Counted from the stretch's first letter, positions 1 through 9,013 are shown. The stretch: 46,205 nt of DNA from Kiritimatiellota bacterium (GCA_014381785.1 JACNKZ010000030.1:1-46205); one strand, 5' to 3'. The notes: a model not told the origin generated them from the sequence alone. Program-made: numbers and translations.

Positions 1-282
<282 letters not shown>

Positions 283-362
283 ACTTTTTTAACGGCACAT
301 ATGCTGTGCAGTAATCTAATCTATGCAATTAATTTTTAGTTGCGAATGCGCAACAACCACTT

Positions 363-479
<117 letters not shown>

Positions 480-482
480 TAT

Positions 483-522
483 GAAGGCCGTTTGGAGCAA
501 TCCAGACGGCCTTCACCTTTTT
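483..522 (+). terminator. rRNA operon terminator, first hairpin
   Basis: The arms GAAGGCCGT (483-491) and ACGGCCTTC (506-514) pair perfectly and are followed by ACCTTTTT. It lies 4 nt past the 5S gene. Confidence 0.85.
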
Positions 523-524
523 CA

Positions 525-559
525 GCCCTGTTCGAGAAATCGAACAGGGCCTTTTTTTT
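525..559 (+). terminator. rRNA operon terminator, second hairpin
   Basis: An 11-bp perfect stem (GCCCTGTTCGA at 525-535 with its complement at 540-550) encloses a GAAA tetraloop and is followed by a run of eight T. This is a textbook intrinsic terminator. With the preceding hairpin it gives the tandem termination common after rRNA operons. Confidence 0.95.
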
Positions 560-561
560 AC

Positions 562-637
562 TTAAACCACTAATTCACACTAATTATCACTAATCACGCT
601 TTCAAAATTAGTGTCGATTAGTGTGAATTAGTGGTTA
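562..637. repeat. Phrase-repeat hairpin (ATTAGTGT family)
   Basis: The left arm (562-584) and right arm (617-637) are near-perfect inverted copies of a degenerate phrase repeated about every 10-11 nt (ATTAGTGT, ATTAGTG, GGTTA). A nested pair, CACTAAT (588-594) and ATTAGTG (607-613), extends the stem. It lies between the rRNA terminator and the next gene. Similar hairpins recur at 1418-1479, 21016-21091 and 22846-22924. Confidence 0.8.
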
Positions 638-648
638 AAAATTTTCTA

Positions 649-675
649 GATCCTGTCCATCCTGTTATCCTGTCA
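649..675 (+). repeat. ATCCTGT phrase repeat
   Basis: Three ATCCTGT units, about 8-10 nt apart, lie just upstream of the pseudouridine synthase start. A related, degenerate stretch occurs at 34331-34350. Open-frame extension of the next gene through this repeat (from 631) is not believed to be coding. Confidence 0.6.
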
Positions 676-681
676 AAAATT

Positions 682-1413
682 ATGGAAAAAAAACGACTAT
701 CTAAAATTATGGCGCAGCGCGGAATGTGTTCCCGCCGCGAAGCCGATCACTACATCGAGCAGGGCCTTGTTTTTGTCGACGGACAGAAAATCAGCGAGCT
801 CGGAACAAAAGTTTCTCCGGATGCCAAAATCGAGCTCGCCGGGGAAGGGCACCGGCAGCAGAATACCCAGGTCACCATCCTGCTCAACAAACCCGTCGGC
901 TATGTATCCGGCCAGGCCGAGAAAAACTACAAACCCGCCGTCCGGCTCATAAGTGCTTCATCACGATGGAGTAACGATAGGTCGTCCAGACGGTTCAATC
1001 CCGGGCAGCTTCGCGGAATCGCTCCCGCCGGCCGGCTCGATATCGATTCCAACGGACTGCTCATTCTCACGCAAGACGGACGCATCGCCAAAAAAATCAT
1101 CGGCGAAAATTCGTCCATCGACAAAGAATATCTCGTGCGCGTCACCGGCGAACTGTCTGAGAAGGGCCTAAAACTTTTGAACCATGGCCTCAGCCTCGAC
1201 GGTAAGCCGCTCAAGCCCGCTAAAGTCAGCTGGCAGAACGAAGATCAGCTGCGCTTTATTCTGCGCGAAGGCAAAAAACGCCAGATCCGCCGCATGTGTG
1301 AACTCGTTGGTATCAAAGTAGTTGGGCTTAAACGCGTCCGCATTGGAAACGTCCAGCTCGGCAACCTTCCCCCCGGTCAGTGGCGTTACCTCGGCGATAA
1401 CGAGACCTTTTAA
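682..1413 (+). CDS. RsuA/RluB/RluF-family pseudouridine synthase
   Basis: The protein (243 aa) isomerises a specific uridine in rRNA to pseudouridine. An S4 RNA-binding domain covers roughly residues 5-60 ([18 protein letters not shown]). The catalytic domain contains [17 protein letters not shown], where the Asp of GRLD is the family's catalytic residue. A later [11 protein letters not shown] segment is also typical of the family. The start at 682 is preferred over an upstream GTG at 631, because the extra 17 residues would come from an intergenic phrase repeat. No strong Shine-Dalgarno sequence is visible. The S4 segment resembles RluF more than RluB, but the exact target uridine cannot be read from sequence. 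It stands alone between the rRNA terminators and rpsA. Confidence 0.93.
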   Translation: MEKKRLSKIMAQRGMCSRREADHYIEQGLVFVDGQKISELGTKVSPDAKIELAGEGHRQQNTQVTILLNKPVGYVSGQAEKNYKPAVRLISASSRWSNDRSSRRFNPGQLRGIAPAGRLDIDSNGLLILTQDGRIAKKIIGENSSIDKEYLVRVTGELSEKGLKLLNHGLSLDGKPLKPAKVSWQNEDQLRFILREGKKRQIRRMCELVGIKVVGLKRVRIGNVQLGNLPPGQWRYLGDNETF

Positions 1414-1417
1414 AAAG

Positions 1418-1479
1418 CACGGATGCACGCCGATAAACACCGATTAGAATCTGTGTATATTGGTGTTAATTTGTGGTGA
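1418..1479. repeat. Phrase-repeat hairpin after the pseudouridine synthase
   Basis: A degenerate phrase on the right (about 1448-1479: AATCTGTGT, ATTGGTGTT, AATTTGTGGTG) is mirrored on the left (1418-1445), where the complement reads ATCGGTGTTT, ATCGGCGTG, CATCCGTG. The arrangement matches the hairpins at 562, 21016 and 22846. A further single copy (CATTCGCG, TTTGCGTC, CATTCGCGGTT) follows at about 1532-1563. Confidence 0.65.
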
Positions 1480-1581
1480 AAAAGTGTTGTCGTTTTGGAG
1501 GTTCCTGTTCGGGCCTTTTTTGTCTCAAAAACATTCGCGTTTATTTGCGTCCATTCGCGGTTCAAAAACCGTATTTAACCC

Positions 1582-1609
1582 TTGTGTTTATTGGGTAAAC
1601 ATCTACTAT
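1582..1609 (+). promoter_or_regulatory. Possible rpsA promoter
   Basis: TTGTGT (1582-1587) and TACTAT (1604-1609) are separated by 16 nt. They lie about 150 nt upstream of rpsA. The intervening leader includes a short CCCCG-GGA-CGGGG hairpin at about 1687-1699. The leader could be regulatory, but no known motif is recognised. Confidence 0.4.
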
Positions 1610-1756
1610 TTCGACTCTTTTTGAAATGCGGAGATGTGATGTAACCGATCGAGTGATCGTGAGCGTTCCGCAAGAGAAGAAAATAACCCCGGGACGGGGC
1701 GCAGGCACTAAGGCCGGCAGACTGTCACCGGACAAAAAATTGGAAAACCGAAAACC

Positions 1757-3493
1757 ATGGAAGAAACAACTAACACCGACAGCCTTACCATCGGCATGGA
1801 CGCCGCGGCAGTCGACGCAATGTACACCAACACCCTTAAGGACTTCACCACCGGCTCAATCGTTCCCGGTAAAGTTCTCCGCATCCAAGACGGCGAAGTT
1901 CTCATCGATATCGGCTACAAATCTGAAGGGATTGTAGACGGACACGAATTCGAAAACCTCGAAGACCTCGCGGTCGGTTCTGAAGTCGAAGTGCTACTCG
2001 AATGTCTTGAAGACAGACACGGCATGGTCGTGCTGAGCAAAAAACGTGCTGAACAGCAGCGCAAATGGGATCACATCGTTAACGAGTGCGAAGAAGGCAG
2101 CGTCGTTGAAGGAACTATCACTCGCGCCATCAAAGGTGGCTTCATCGTCGATATCGGCGCTGATGCATTCCTGCCCGGCTCGCAGGTGGATGTTATGCCG
2201 GTCCGTAATATCGACGACTACATGGGCAAAACGCTCGAAGTCAAAATTCTTAAAATCAACAAAGAGCGCAAGAACATCGTGGTTTCCCGCCGTGAAATCA
2301 TCGAAGAGTCCCGCCGTGAGCAGAAACTCAAATTGTTGGCTGACATCAAAACCGGTCAGCTCCGCAAAGGGTTTGTTAAAAACATCACCGACTTCGGTGC
2401 GTTTGTGGACCTCGACGGTATCGACGGTCTGCTGCATGTCACCGACATGAGCTGGGGCCGCATCAACCACCCGACTGAAATGGTCAAAGTGGGCGACGAA
2501 CTCGAAGTGATGATTCTCGACATTGATCTGGAAAAAGAGCGCATTTCGCTCGGTCTCAAGCAGACCCTCTCCAATCCGTGGGAAGACATCGATCAGAAAT
2601 ATCCGGTCGGAACCCGCATCCACGGCAAAGTGGTCAGCCTCGCTCCGTACGGTGCATTCGTTCAGATCGAAGAGGGTGTTGAAGGTCTCGTTCATGTTTC
2701 CGAAATTTCCTGGACCAAACGCATTCAGCGCGCTTCTGACGTGATGAAAGTCGGCGAAGAAGTTGATGCGGTTGTTCTGAGCGTCAACGTCGACGACAAG
2801 AAAATCTCTCTCGGCATGCGCCAGATCGAAGAAAATCCGTGGGAAGTTGCCGCGCTTAAATACCCGATCGGCTCGCTGGTCCATGGTAAAGTCCGCAACT
2901 TCACCTCCTATGGTGCCTTCGTGGAAATCGAAGATGGCGTGGACGGCATGATTCATGTCTCCGACATGAGCTGGACCCGCAAAATCAACCACCCGTCCGA
3001 AGTCCTCAACAAAGGCGACGAAGTGGATACCATCGTTCTCGAAATCGATGCCTCCACCCAGCGTATCTCCCTCGGCCTCAAACAGGCGCAGGAAGATCCG
3101 TGGGCACGGATCACCGACGTGTACAAAGAAGGTCAGAAGATCACCGGTAAAGTCACCAAGCTCACCAACTTCGGTGCGTTTGTTGAACTTGAAGACGGTA
3201 TCGACGGCCTCGTTCACATCAGCCAGATCAGCGGCGAGCACGTTGAAAAGGTCAAAGATGTTCTGAACATCGGCGATGAAGTTGAAGCCCGCATTGTGAA
3301 GATCGATCCGGTTGAACACCGCATCGGCCTGAGCATTAAAGCCGCGTCCATCGCGGATGAGGACTTCGAAATCAGCGATGATCTTCTCACCGGCCTCAAA
3401 CCGGGTGAAGAGCTCGTGGATCTCTCTTCTGCATTCGATGATCTTAATCTCGGCGGCGGCGAAGAGTGGCACCCCGGCGACAAGTCGGAATAA
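1757..3493 (+). CDS. rpsA: 30S ribosomal protein S1
   Basis: S1 (578 aa; E. coli has 557) binds mRNA on the small ribosomal subunit and helps unfold messages for initiation. Six consecutive S1/OB repeats can be read, starting near residues 33, 119, 205, 290, 377 and 464. The last four carry the strong signature GxxVxGxVxxxxxxGAFVxxxxGxxGLxHxSxxSW. The C-terminus is acidic. The start ATG at 1757 has only a weak purine stretch upstream, as is common for rpsA. The gene is monocistronic, with a terminator at 3515-3551. Long open frames on the opposite strand are codon-bias shadows. Confidence 0.98.
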   Translation: MEETTNTDSLTIGMDAAAVDAMYTNTLKDFTTGSIVPGKVLRIQDGEVLIDIGYKSEGIVDGHEFENLEDLAVGSEVEVLLECLEDRHGMVVLSKKRAEQQRKWDHIVNECEEGSVVEGTITRAIKGGFIVDIGADAFLPGSQVDVMPVRNIDDYMGKTLEVKILKINKERKNIVVSRREIIEESRREQKLKLLADIKTGQLRKGFVKNITDFGAFVDLDGIDGLLHVTDMSWGRINHPTEMVKVGDELEVMILDIDLEKERISLGLKQTLSNPWEDIDQKYPVGTRIHGKVVSLAPYGAFVQIEEGVEGLVHVSEISWTKRIQRASDVMKVGEEVDAVVLSVNVDDKKISLGMRQIEENPWEVAALKYPIGSLVHGKVRNFTSYGAFVEIEDGVDGMIHVSDMSWTRKINHPSEVLNKGDEVDTIVLEIDASTQRISLGLKQAQEDPWARITDVYKEGQKITGKVTKLTNFGAFVELEDGIDGLVHISQISGEHVEKVKDVLNIGDEVEARIVKIDPVEHRIGLSIKAASIADEDFEISDDLLTGLKPGEELVDLSSAFDDLNLGGGEEWHPGDKSE

Positions 3494-3514
3494 TCAGTTA
3501 CAAAGCTGATTGCG

Positions 3515-3551
3515 AAAGGCGTCCTGAGTTCTCTCGGGGCGCCTTTTCTTT
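3515..3551 (+). terminator. rpsA terminator
   Basis: AAGGCG-TCC (from 3516) pairs with GGG-CGCCTT (3537-3545), followed by a T-rich TTTTCTTTT tail, 22 nt after the rpsA stop. Confidence 0.85.
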
Positions 3552-3606
3552 TACTTGTCGCTGGCCTGGTTGGTCTGTACCGTCGATGAAATGAACGGGA
3601 GACTTT

Positions 3607-4653
3607 ATGAAGAAGAGGTTGTTTATCGTTTGTCTGTCGCTCACCGCGAGCCTGTTTGCTGATGAGGTCCTGATTCAGGACGGAACCGTGTTGAAAGGCA
3701 AAATCACCTTTATCACAGAGGCTGTTATTGAACTGGAGACCGGTTTTGCGGGAACTCTTCAGGTCGATCGCGCGCAGGTGACAGGCTTTTCAACCGATGA
3801 ACCGGTTTTTGTGCGTCTGGCCAGTGGTGCTGTGATGCCTGGAACCGTTTCCGCTTCCGAGCAGGGCAAGGTGAGTATTTCAGGTATTGATGGTGTACTC
3901 AGCGCTCCGCTGTCCTCTGTTCGTCAAGGGTGGATCGAGCCGGGGCAGGACCCGGAGATTCTCGCCCGCGAACAGGCCGTGGCCGGACTGCAGCGCAAAT
4001 GGAAATATCAGGCTACGGCTAATGTCAGCGGGAAGTCCGGCAATACGGACGAGAAAAGCATGGGCGCAACGGTTTCCGCCACACTGACCGGCAAGGAAGA
4101 TGAGCTGAAGTTTTATGGTTCCTACGACAGCCGGGAAACCGACGGCGCTAAAACGGTCGATGAGCGGAAAGTCGGAATGCGCTACACGTCCTACTTCAAT
4201 GATCCCTGGGGCTGGTATGCTCGTCAGGAACTCGAATCGGATGAATTTGAAAACATTAAACTTCGCTCGGTAACTGCCGGCGGCCTGAGCTATCGCTTTG
4301 CCAATGAGGATCACTATAAACTGAGCGGAAATGCTGGCTTGAGCTATCGTTACGAAACCTACCAAGACGGCTCTCCGGATACGGACAGCATCGGACTGGA
4401 TCTCGGCCTGCAGCATTTCTACCGGTTGGAGAACCGCTTCGAGATCCATAATGAGCTGACCTTTATTCCCTCGCTGCAGGATTTTGCCAACTATCTGCTG
4501 ACTCAAAATAGCTGGATCGACTTTCCACTGGGCAACTCGAAATTATGGAAAGTCCGGGCCGGTCTGCGCAATGACTACAACAGTATGCCGGAAGGCGGTC
4601 GCGAAGAGACCGACACCACCTATTACAGCAGCTTAGTCGTGGATTGGGAATAA
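3607..4653 (+). CDS. DUF481-family outer-membrane beta-barrel protein
   Basis: The protein (348 aa) begins with a signal peptide (MKKRLFIVCLSLTASLFA, cleavage near residue 18). An N-terminal beta-rich region of about 110 residues follows (DEVLIQDGTVLKGKI). The C-terminal two thirds has alternating-strand, aromatic-rich sequence of the DUF481/YdiY type (FYGSYDSRETDGAKTVDER, WGWYARQELESDEFENIKLR). It probably forms a small outer-membrane barrel of unknown cargo. ATG 3607 follows GGGAGAC at a good spacing. It sits between the rpsA terminator and its own hairpin terminator at 4683, so it is a single-gene unit. Function beyond outer-membrane location is not known. Confidence 0.85.
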   Translation: MKKRLFIVCLSLTASLFADEVLIQDGTVLKGKITFITEAVIELETGFAGTLQVDRAQVTGFSTDEPVFVRLASGAVMPGTVSASEQGKVSISGIDGVLSAPLSSVRQGWIEPGQDPEILAREQAVAGLQRKWKYQATANVSGKSGNTDEKSMGATVSATLTGKEDELKFYGSYDSRETDGAKTVDERKVGMRYTSYFNDPWGWYARQELESDEFENIKLRSVTAGGLSYRFANEDHYKLSGNAGLSYRYETYQDGSPDTDSIGLDLGLQHFYRLENRFEIHNELTFIPSLQDFANYLLTQNSWIDFPLGNSKLWKVRAGLRNDYNSMPEGGREETDTTYYSSLVVDWE

Positions 4654-4682
4654 GCGAGACCCTCCCGGCGGGTGGCTTTCAG

Positions 4683-4711
4683 ACCTGTATGCTTGCGGCA
4701 TACAGGTTTTT
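4683..4711 (+). terminator. Terminator after the DUF481 gene
   Basis: A 10-bp perfect stem, ACCTGTATGC (4683-4692) with GCATACAGGT (4698-4707), has loop TTGCG and is followed by TTTTAAGTTTTAA. It lies 30 nt past the DUF481 stop and just ahead of tyrS. Confidence 0.88.
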
Positions 4712-4729
4712 AAGTTTTAATTCTCAGCT

Positions 4730-5932
4730 ATGAATATTGAACAACAACTCGACTTTTTGACCGCCCGTCATGTGGATCTCTTTTCCGCCGACGAACTAAA
4801 GAAAAAACTGGAAATCGCCGCTAAAGAGGGGCGGGGACTCCGCATCAAATATGGGGCCGATCCGTCCGCGCCGGACATTCACCTCGGCCACGTGGTTGGG
4901 CTGAACAAACTGCGCGAATTTCAGGACATGGGACACACCGTTGTTTTCATCATCGGCGACTTCACCGGTATGATCGGCGACCCCTCCGGCAAATCCGTCA
5001 CCCGTCCGGCGCTCTCGAAGGAACAGGTGCTCGAAAATGCCGAGAGCTACAAAAAACAGATTTTCAAAATCCTCGACCCTGAAAAAACCGAAGTCCGCTT
5101 CAACTCTGAATGGCTCGGCGAAATGAAGTTTGAGGATGTCATCCGCCTTTCCGCGCACGTCACCGTCGCCCAGTTGCTCGCGCGCGACGACTTTTCCAAG
5201 CGCTACGGCGCCAACCAGCCCATCTCGCTCGTCGAATTTCTCTATCCGCTCGTCCAGGCTTACGACTCCGTCATGGTCGAAGCCGACATCGAACTCGGTG
5301 GAACCGACCAGCTTTTCAACCTGCTGCTCGGCCGCGAACTGCAGAAAATTTACGGCCAGTATCCGCAGGTCGTCATGACCCTTCCGCTGATCGAAGGGCT
5401 CGATGGCGTACAGAAAATGAGCAAAAGCCTCAATAATTACGTGGGCATCAACGAATCTCCCAAAGAAATGTTCGGCAAACTCATGAGCGTCAGCGACGAG
5501 CTCATGTGGAAATACTTTCTCTACGTTCTCTGCCGGAAGCCCGAAGAGATCGAAGCCATGCAGGCCAAGGTCACCTCCGGCGAACTGCACCCGCGCGCCG
5601 TTAAAGACGAACTCGGCCGCTGCGTGGTTGATCGTTTTGTCGGCGAAGGCGAGGGCGTCAAAGCCGCTGAAGAATTCGCCCGCGTTTTTGCCGAGAAAAA
5701 ACTCCCGCAAGACATGCTCGAACTCAAGCTGCCCGCCACAGAAATCGGATTAATCGACCTCGTTGTTAAAGCTGGATTTTCATCGTCCAACGGCGAAGCC
5801 CGCCGGCTGATTGAGCAGGGCGGCGTTCGCATCGATGACGAGCAGAAAAAAGATATCAAAGCCGCCATCACCCCCGCTGACGGCATGATCCTTCGCGTTG
5901 GAAAACGCAAATTCGCCCGCATTACTGTTTAA
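4730..5932 (+). CDS. tyrS: Tyrosyl-tRNA synthetase
   Basis: The enzyme (400 aa) charges tRNA-Tyr with tyrosine. It is a class I synthetase with the HIGH-type motif HLGH at residues 51-54 and KMSKS at 229-233. A C-terminal S4-like RNA-binding domain occupies about residues 335-398 (ARRLIEQGGVRIDDEQ). The length and KMSKS placement fit the TyrZ-like bacterial branch. ATG 4730 comes 18 nt after the preceding terminator without an evident Shine-Dalgarno. Its stop codon overlaps the region carrying the ribosome-binding site of the downstream nitroreductase, so the two are likely co-transcribed. Confidence 0.97.
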   Translation: MNIEQQLDFLTARHVDLFSADELKKKLEIAAKEGRGLRIKYGADPSAPDIHLGHVVGLNKLREFQDMGHTVVFIIGDFTGMIGDPSGKSVTRPALSKEQVLENAESYKKQIFKILDPEKTEVRFNSEWLGEMKFEDVIRLSAHVTVAQLLARDDFSKRYGANQPISLVEFLYPLVQAYDSVMVEADIELGGTDQLFNLLLGRELQKIYGQYPQVVMTLPLIEGLDGVQKMSKSLNNYVGINESPKEMFGKLMSVSDELMWKYFLYVLCRKPEEIEAMQAKVTSGELHPRAVKDELGRCVVDRFVGEGEGVKAAEEFARVFAEKKLPQDMLELKLPATEIGLIDLVVKAGFSSSNGEARRLIEQGGVRIDDEQKKDIKAAITPADGMILRVGKRKFARITV

Positions 5933-5946
5933 TGGAGGAGAATCGT

Positions 5947-6564
5947 ATGACCAAACCGTTCATCCTGTTTATTATCTGCGCATTGCTGGCAATATCGGTT
6001 TTTGCCGATGATCTACAGCTGCCGATCCCCCGCAAAACCGGCGGTATGCCGCTGATGGAGGCGCTGGCTGCCCGGCAGACATCCCGCAGCTTTTCCGCCC
6101 GCCCCTTGAGTGATCAGCAGTTGTCCGATCTGCTGTGGGCGGCCTTCGGCATCAATCGCGACAGCGGCAAACGTACGGCACCCAGCGCCCGTAACGGTCA
6201 GGAGATCGATCTGTATGTGGCTCTCGAATCAGGACTTTACCTTTATGATGCCAAAGAAAACCGTCTGGTTCAGCAGTTGAGCCGGGATCTCCGCGAGCAA
6301 GCCGGCGTTCAGCCTTTTACGCAACAGGCTCCGGTGGACCTGATTTATGTGGCGGACTATGACCGCGTGCGCGGTCATCCTGAATTTTATTCAGCCGCGG
6401 ATACCGGGTTTATCAGCCAGAATGTTTATCTCTTTTGTGCGTCTGAAGGACTGAATACGGTCGTGCTCGGCATGGTCGAAAAAGAGGCACTACACGAGGC
6501 GATGAAACTTAGCCCTTCTCAACACATTATCCTCACGCAACCGGTCGGCTTCCCGCCGGAATAG
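5947..6564 (+). CDS. Exported SagB-type nitroreductase-family protein
   Basis: The protein (205 aa) has the nitroreductase fold of the SagB/ThcOx type. MEALAARQTSRSFSARPLSDQQLSDLLWAAFGI is its start signature (seen around residues 35-65), and TAPSARNGQEIDLYV is the FMN-binding stretch. Relatives are FMN-dependent oxidoreductases. A clear signal peptide (MTKPFILFIICALLAISVFA) precedes the domain, so it is predicted to be periplasmic. The start at 5947 is supported by GGAGGA at 5934-5939. An in-frame ATG at 5932 overlaps the tyrS stop but lacks a ribosome-binding site and would lengthen the n-region. Substrate unknown. Confidence 0.85.
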   Translation: MTKPFILFIICALLAISVFADDLQLPIPRKTGGMPLMEALAARQTSRSFSARPLSDQQLSDLLWAAFGINRDSGKRTAPSARNGQEIDLYVALESGLYLYDAKENRLVQQLSRDLREQAGVQPFTQQAPVDLIYVADYDRVRGHPEFYSAADTGFISQNVYLFCASEGLNTVVLGMVEKEALHEAMKLSPSQHIILTQPVGFPPE

Positions 6565-6573
6565 CCTACTTTC

Positions 6574-6726
6574 CACTCGACCATCGGGAGAGAGGCCGCA
6601 CGGATGTGCGGCAAGGAGCGTAGCGACTGGCAATTGTGCCAGCAACGAACGAAGTGCTTTGGAACGAAGTGAAAAAATAATTTACCAACGGTAAATAATG
6701 ACCGAAGGGAATGGTTCCGTGGCAAT
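6574..6726 (+). repeat. Structured dispersed element, copy 1
   Basis: This ~150-nt element starts CACTCGACC and ends GGCAAT. It matches the reverse complement of 32422-32566 over nearly its whole length. Hairpin 1 is GCCGCAC-GGAT-GTGCGGC (6595-6612), and hairpin 2 is TTTACC-AAC-GGTAAA (6681-6695). Both stems differ from copy 2 by paired changes that keep base pairing. Shortened relatives are at 31203 and 26846. It fills the gap between the nitroreductase gene and the lysS promoter, and runs into a half palindrome of the TTGGAA family. Confidence 0.8.
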
Positions 6727-6761
6727 GCTTGGAAAAAAAGAGGGTGCAGGCTCCACCTTCC
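6720..6761. repeat. TTGGAA-family unit, degenerate, with GGTGCAGG block
   Basis: GGCAATGCTTGGAA (from 6721) followed by A-run, GGGTGCAGGCTCCACCT matches 9104-9140 closely. The second half (TTCCTTGCGCTGG) looks like a decayed partner of the TTCCAA-N3-TTGGAA palindrome. The element overlaps the -35 region proposed for lysS. Confidence 0.6.
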
Positions 6762-6790
6762 TTGCGCTGGGGGGTGTTCGCGGGTAGTAT
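6762..6790 (+). promoter_or_regulatory. lysS promoter (predicted)
   Basis: TTGCGC (6762-6767) and TAGTAT (6785-6790) are separated by exactly 17 nt, 25 nt upstream of the lysS start codon. The -35 hexamer lies inside a degenerate copy of a dispersed repeat, which suggests the repeat may have supplied promoter sequence. Confidence 0.5.
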
Positions 6791-6814
6791 GCCTCGCTTT
6801 TATTAGGAGAAATT

Positions 6815-8275
6815 ATGCAGGACAACGAATATCGCCAGCAGCGCATCGAAAACATGGAAAAACTGGCCGAAGCGGGCTTCCCCGCCTACGGCAAAGCATT
6901 TGACCGCACCGCCACGCTCGAACAGCTTCATGCCGATTTTGAAGCGGGTAAACAAGTCAAAGCCTGCGGCCGTATCGTCGCGATGCGAAAAATGGGCAAA
7001 ATGGCCTTTGCGCACATCTCCGACGGTTCAGCCAAATTTCAACTGATGGTCAAAAAAGATCTGATCGGCGACGAAAACTTTGCCGCCTTTAAACTGCTCG
7101 ACCTCGGGGATATCATCGGGGTTTCCGGCGAGCTGTTCATCACACAGACTGAAGAACAGACCGTGCGGATCAGCGAATGGACTCTGTTGTCTAAATCACT
7201 GCTCCCAATGCCTGAAAAATTCCACGGCCTGCAGGATGTCGAAACCCGCTACCGCCAGCGTGAGCTCGACCTCATTTCCAACGAAGAGGTGATGGATCTC
7301 TTCAAAAAGCGCACCCGGATGCTCAGCGAAATTCGCCGCTTCCTCGAAGACCGCGGATACTTCGAGGTGGAAACCCCGATGATTCAGGCGCTGGCCGGTG
7401 GCGCGGCTGCCAAGCCGTTCGAGACCCGCTACCACGCGCTCAGCACCGATATGGTGTTCCGTATCGCCCCCGAGCTCTATCTCAAGCGATTGATTGTCGG
7501 CGGTATGGACAAGGTGTTCGAAATGAACCGCAATTTCCGTAACGAAGGGCTCGACCGCACACATAACCCTGAGTTCACCGCACTGGAGATTTATGAAGCT
7601 TACGGCGATATGCGCTCGATGCAGGAACTGGTGCAGAGTCTGACCACCCATTTGTCGCAGAAAATTTTCGGCCGGCTGGACGTTGAGTGGAATGGGAACC
7701 TGATTAATCTTTCCACCCCGTGGAAGGAGATTGCCTACCGCGACCTGATTCAGGAACGCCTGGGTGCTGATTGGTTCGACAAGACGCTCAATGAAGCATT
7801 GGCTAAAGCCGAAGAGCTGGATGTGTTTATTCAGCCGGATTCGGATTTTGCCGACGTCACTCATGAAATCTACGAAAAGACCATTGAGGAAACGCTGATT
7901 CAGCCCACCTTTGTCACCCGTCTGCCGGCCTTCCTCGTTCCGCTGGCCAGTCCCTGCGCCGACGATCCGTCGCTGGTCGACGTATTCGAACTCATCATCG
8001 GCGGCAAAGAGATTGCCCCGGCCTACACCGAGCTCAACGATGCCTTTGAGCAACGCCGCCGTTTTGAAGAGCAGGCGAACGGTGACCAGTCGAAAATCGA
8101 TCAGGACTTCCTCAACGCACTCGAAACCGGCATGCCGCCCACTGGCGGCATGGGCATCGGCATTGACCGCCTGATGATGCTCCTCAGCGGTTCCGACGCC
8201 ATCCGCGACGTCATTCTTTTCCCGCAACTCAAACCGCGCAAAATTGCAACGGAGAGTAAGGAGCAGGACGCATGA
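6815..8275 (+). CDS. lysS: Lysyl-tRNA synthetase, class II
   Basis: The enzyme (486 aa) charges tRNA-Lys. An N-terminal OB-fold anticodon-binding domain covers about residues 50-150. The class II core shows motif 2 (FRNEGLDRTHNPEFTALE) and motif 3 (GMGIGIDRLMMLL) near the C-terminus. Length is normal for the family. ATG 6815 follows AGGAG at 6805-6809 with good spacing. The 3' end overlaps the next gene by the ATGA tetranucleotide, which implies translational coupling. Confidence 0.97.
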   Translation: MQDNEYRQQRIENMEKLAEAGFPAYGKAFDRTATLEQLHADFEAGKQVKACGRIVAMRKMGKMAFAHISDGSAKFQLMVKKDLIGDENFAAFKLLDLGDIIGVSGELFITQTEEQTVRISEWTLLSKSLLPMPEKFHGLQDVETRYRQRELDLISNEEVMDLFKKRTRMLSEIRRFLEDRGYFEVETPMIQALAGGAAAKPFETRYHALSTDMVFRIAPELYLKRLIVGGMDKVFEMNRNFRNEGLDRTHNPEFTALEIYEAYGDMRSMQELVQSLTTHLSQKIFGRLDVEWNGNLINLSTPWKEIAYRDLIQERLGADWFDKTLNEALAKAEELDVFIQPDSDFADVTHEIYEKTIEETLIQPTFVTRLPAFLVPLASPCADDPSLVDVFELIIGGKEIAPAYTELNDAFEQRRRFEEQANGDQSKIDQDFLNALETGMPPTGGMGIGIDRLMMLLSGSDAIRDVILFPQLKPRKIATESKEQDA

Positions 8276-8982
8276 ATTCGGGAATTTTAATTCTGTGTGG
8301 AACCGCTGCAACGATCGGGTTTCTGCATACGCTGTTCGGGCCGGATCACTATCTGCCGTTCATTGTCATGAACCGCGCGCGCAAATGGAGCGCCGCCAAA
8401 ACCGCCTGGATCACGTTTCTTTGCGGGCTGGGGCATGTCGGCAGTTCCGTTGTGCTCGGCCTGATCGGAATCGCCTGCGGCATAGCGGTGATGCAGCTCG
8501 AAGCCTTTGAGGCGTTTCGCGGCAACCTCGCCGCCTGGGCACTGATCGGCTTCGGTTTCGCCTATGCTGGGTGGGGTATTCACCGCGGCATTAAAAATTC
8601 TCCGCATCGGCATTTGCATCTGGAGGAAGAGGGCGCCCCGGTTCATTCGCACACGCACGATGGCGGCCATACTCATTCTCATGAACCGGCCCCTAAAAAA
8701 AGTATTACCCCCTGGGTGCTCTTCACCATCTTTGTTCTCGGCCCCTGTGAGCCGCTTATCCCGTTGTTGATGTATCCGGCAGCCAAACACAGCCTGTCCG
8801 GTACTATACTGGTTGCGGTCGTCTTCAGCGCGGTGACCATCGGCACCATGATGGCCGTGGTCATGGCGGCCTCGTGGGGAATCAGTTTTGCCCGCTTCAA
8901 TAAGCTGGAGCGCTGGACGCATGCGCTCGCCGGCGGCGCCATCTGCCTCTCCGGTCTCGCCATCCAGTTCCTCGGCCTTTGA
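8272..8982 (+). CDS. UreH/NicO-like membrane transporter with His-rich loop
   Basis: The protein (236 aa) has about six hydrophobic helices. Near the N-terminus it carries HTLFGPDH, a His/Asp motif comparable to the HX4DH signature of nickel/cobalt transporters and UreH-like proteins. A histidine-rich loop (HRHLHLEEE, HSHTHDGGHTHSHE) lies between the two halves, and a second conserved segment, LGPCEPLIPLLMYPAA, follows. This suggests transition-metal transport, most plausibly nickel or cobalt, but the substrate is inferred. It starts at 8272 inside the lysS stop (ATGA), an unexpected pairing with a tRNA synthetase. No urease genes are nearby. Confidence 0.8.
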   Translation: MNSGILILCGTAATIGFLHTLFGPDHYLPFIVMNRARKWSAAKTAWITFLCGLGHVGSSVVLGLIGIACGIAVMQLEAFEAFRGNLAAWALIGFGFAYAGWGIHRGIKNSPHRHLHLEEEGAPVHSHTHDGGHTHSHEPAPKKSITPWVLFTIFVLGPCEPLIPLLMYPAAKHSLSGTILVAVVFSAVTIGTMMAVVMAASWGISFARFNKLERWTHALAGGAICLSGLAIQFLGL

Positions 8983-9013
8983 TTCGCGCGACAATTTTAG
9001 CGCATCTGCTTCG

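Noticed and set aside
1994-3472. Long open frame antisense to rpsA (492 codons)
   Set aside because: Composition is a mirror of the rpsA codon bias, no domain signature, and rpsA is certain.
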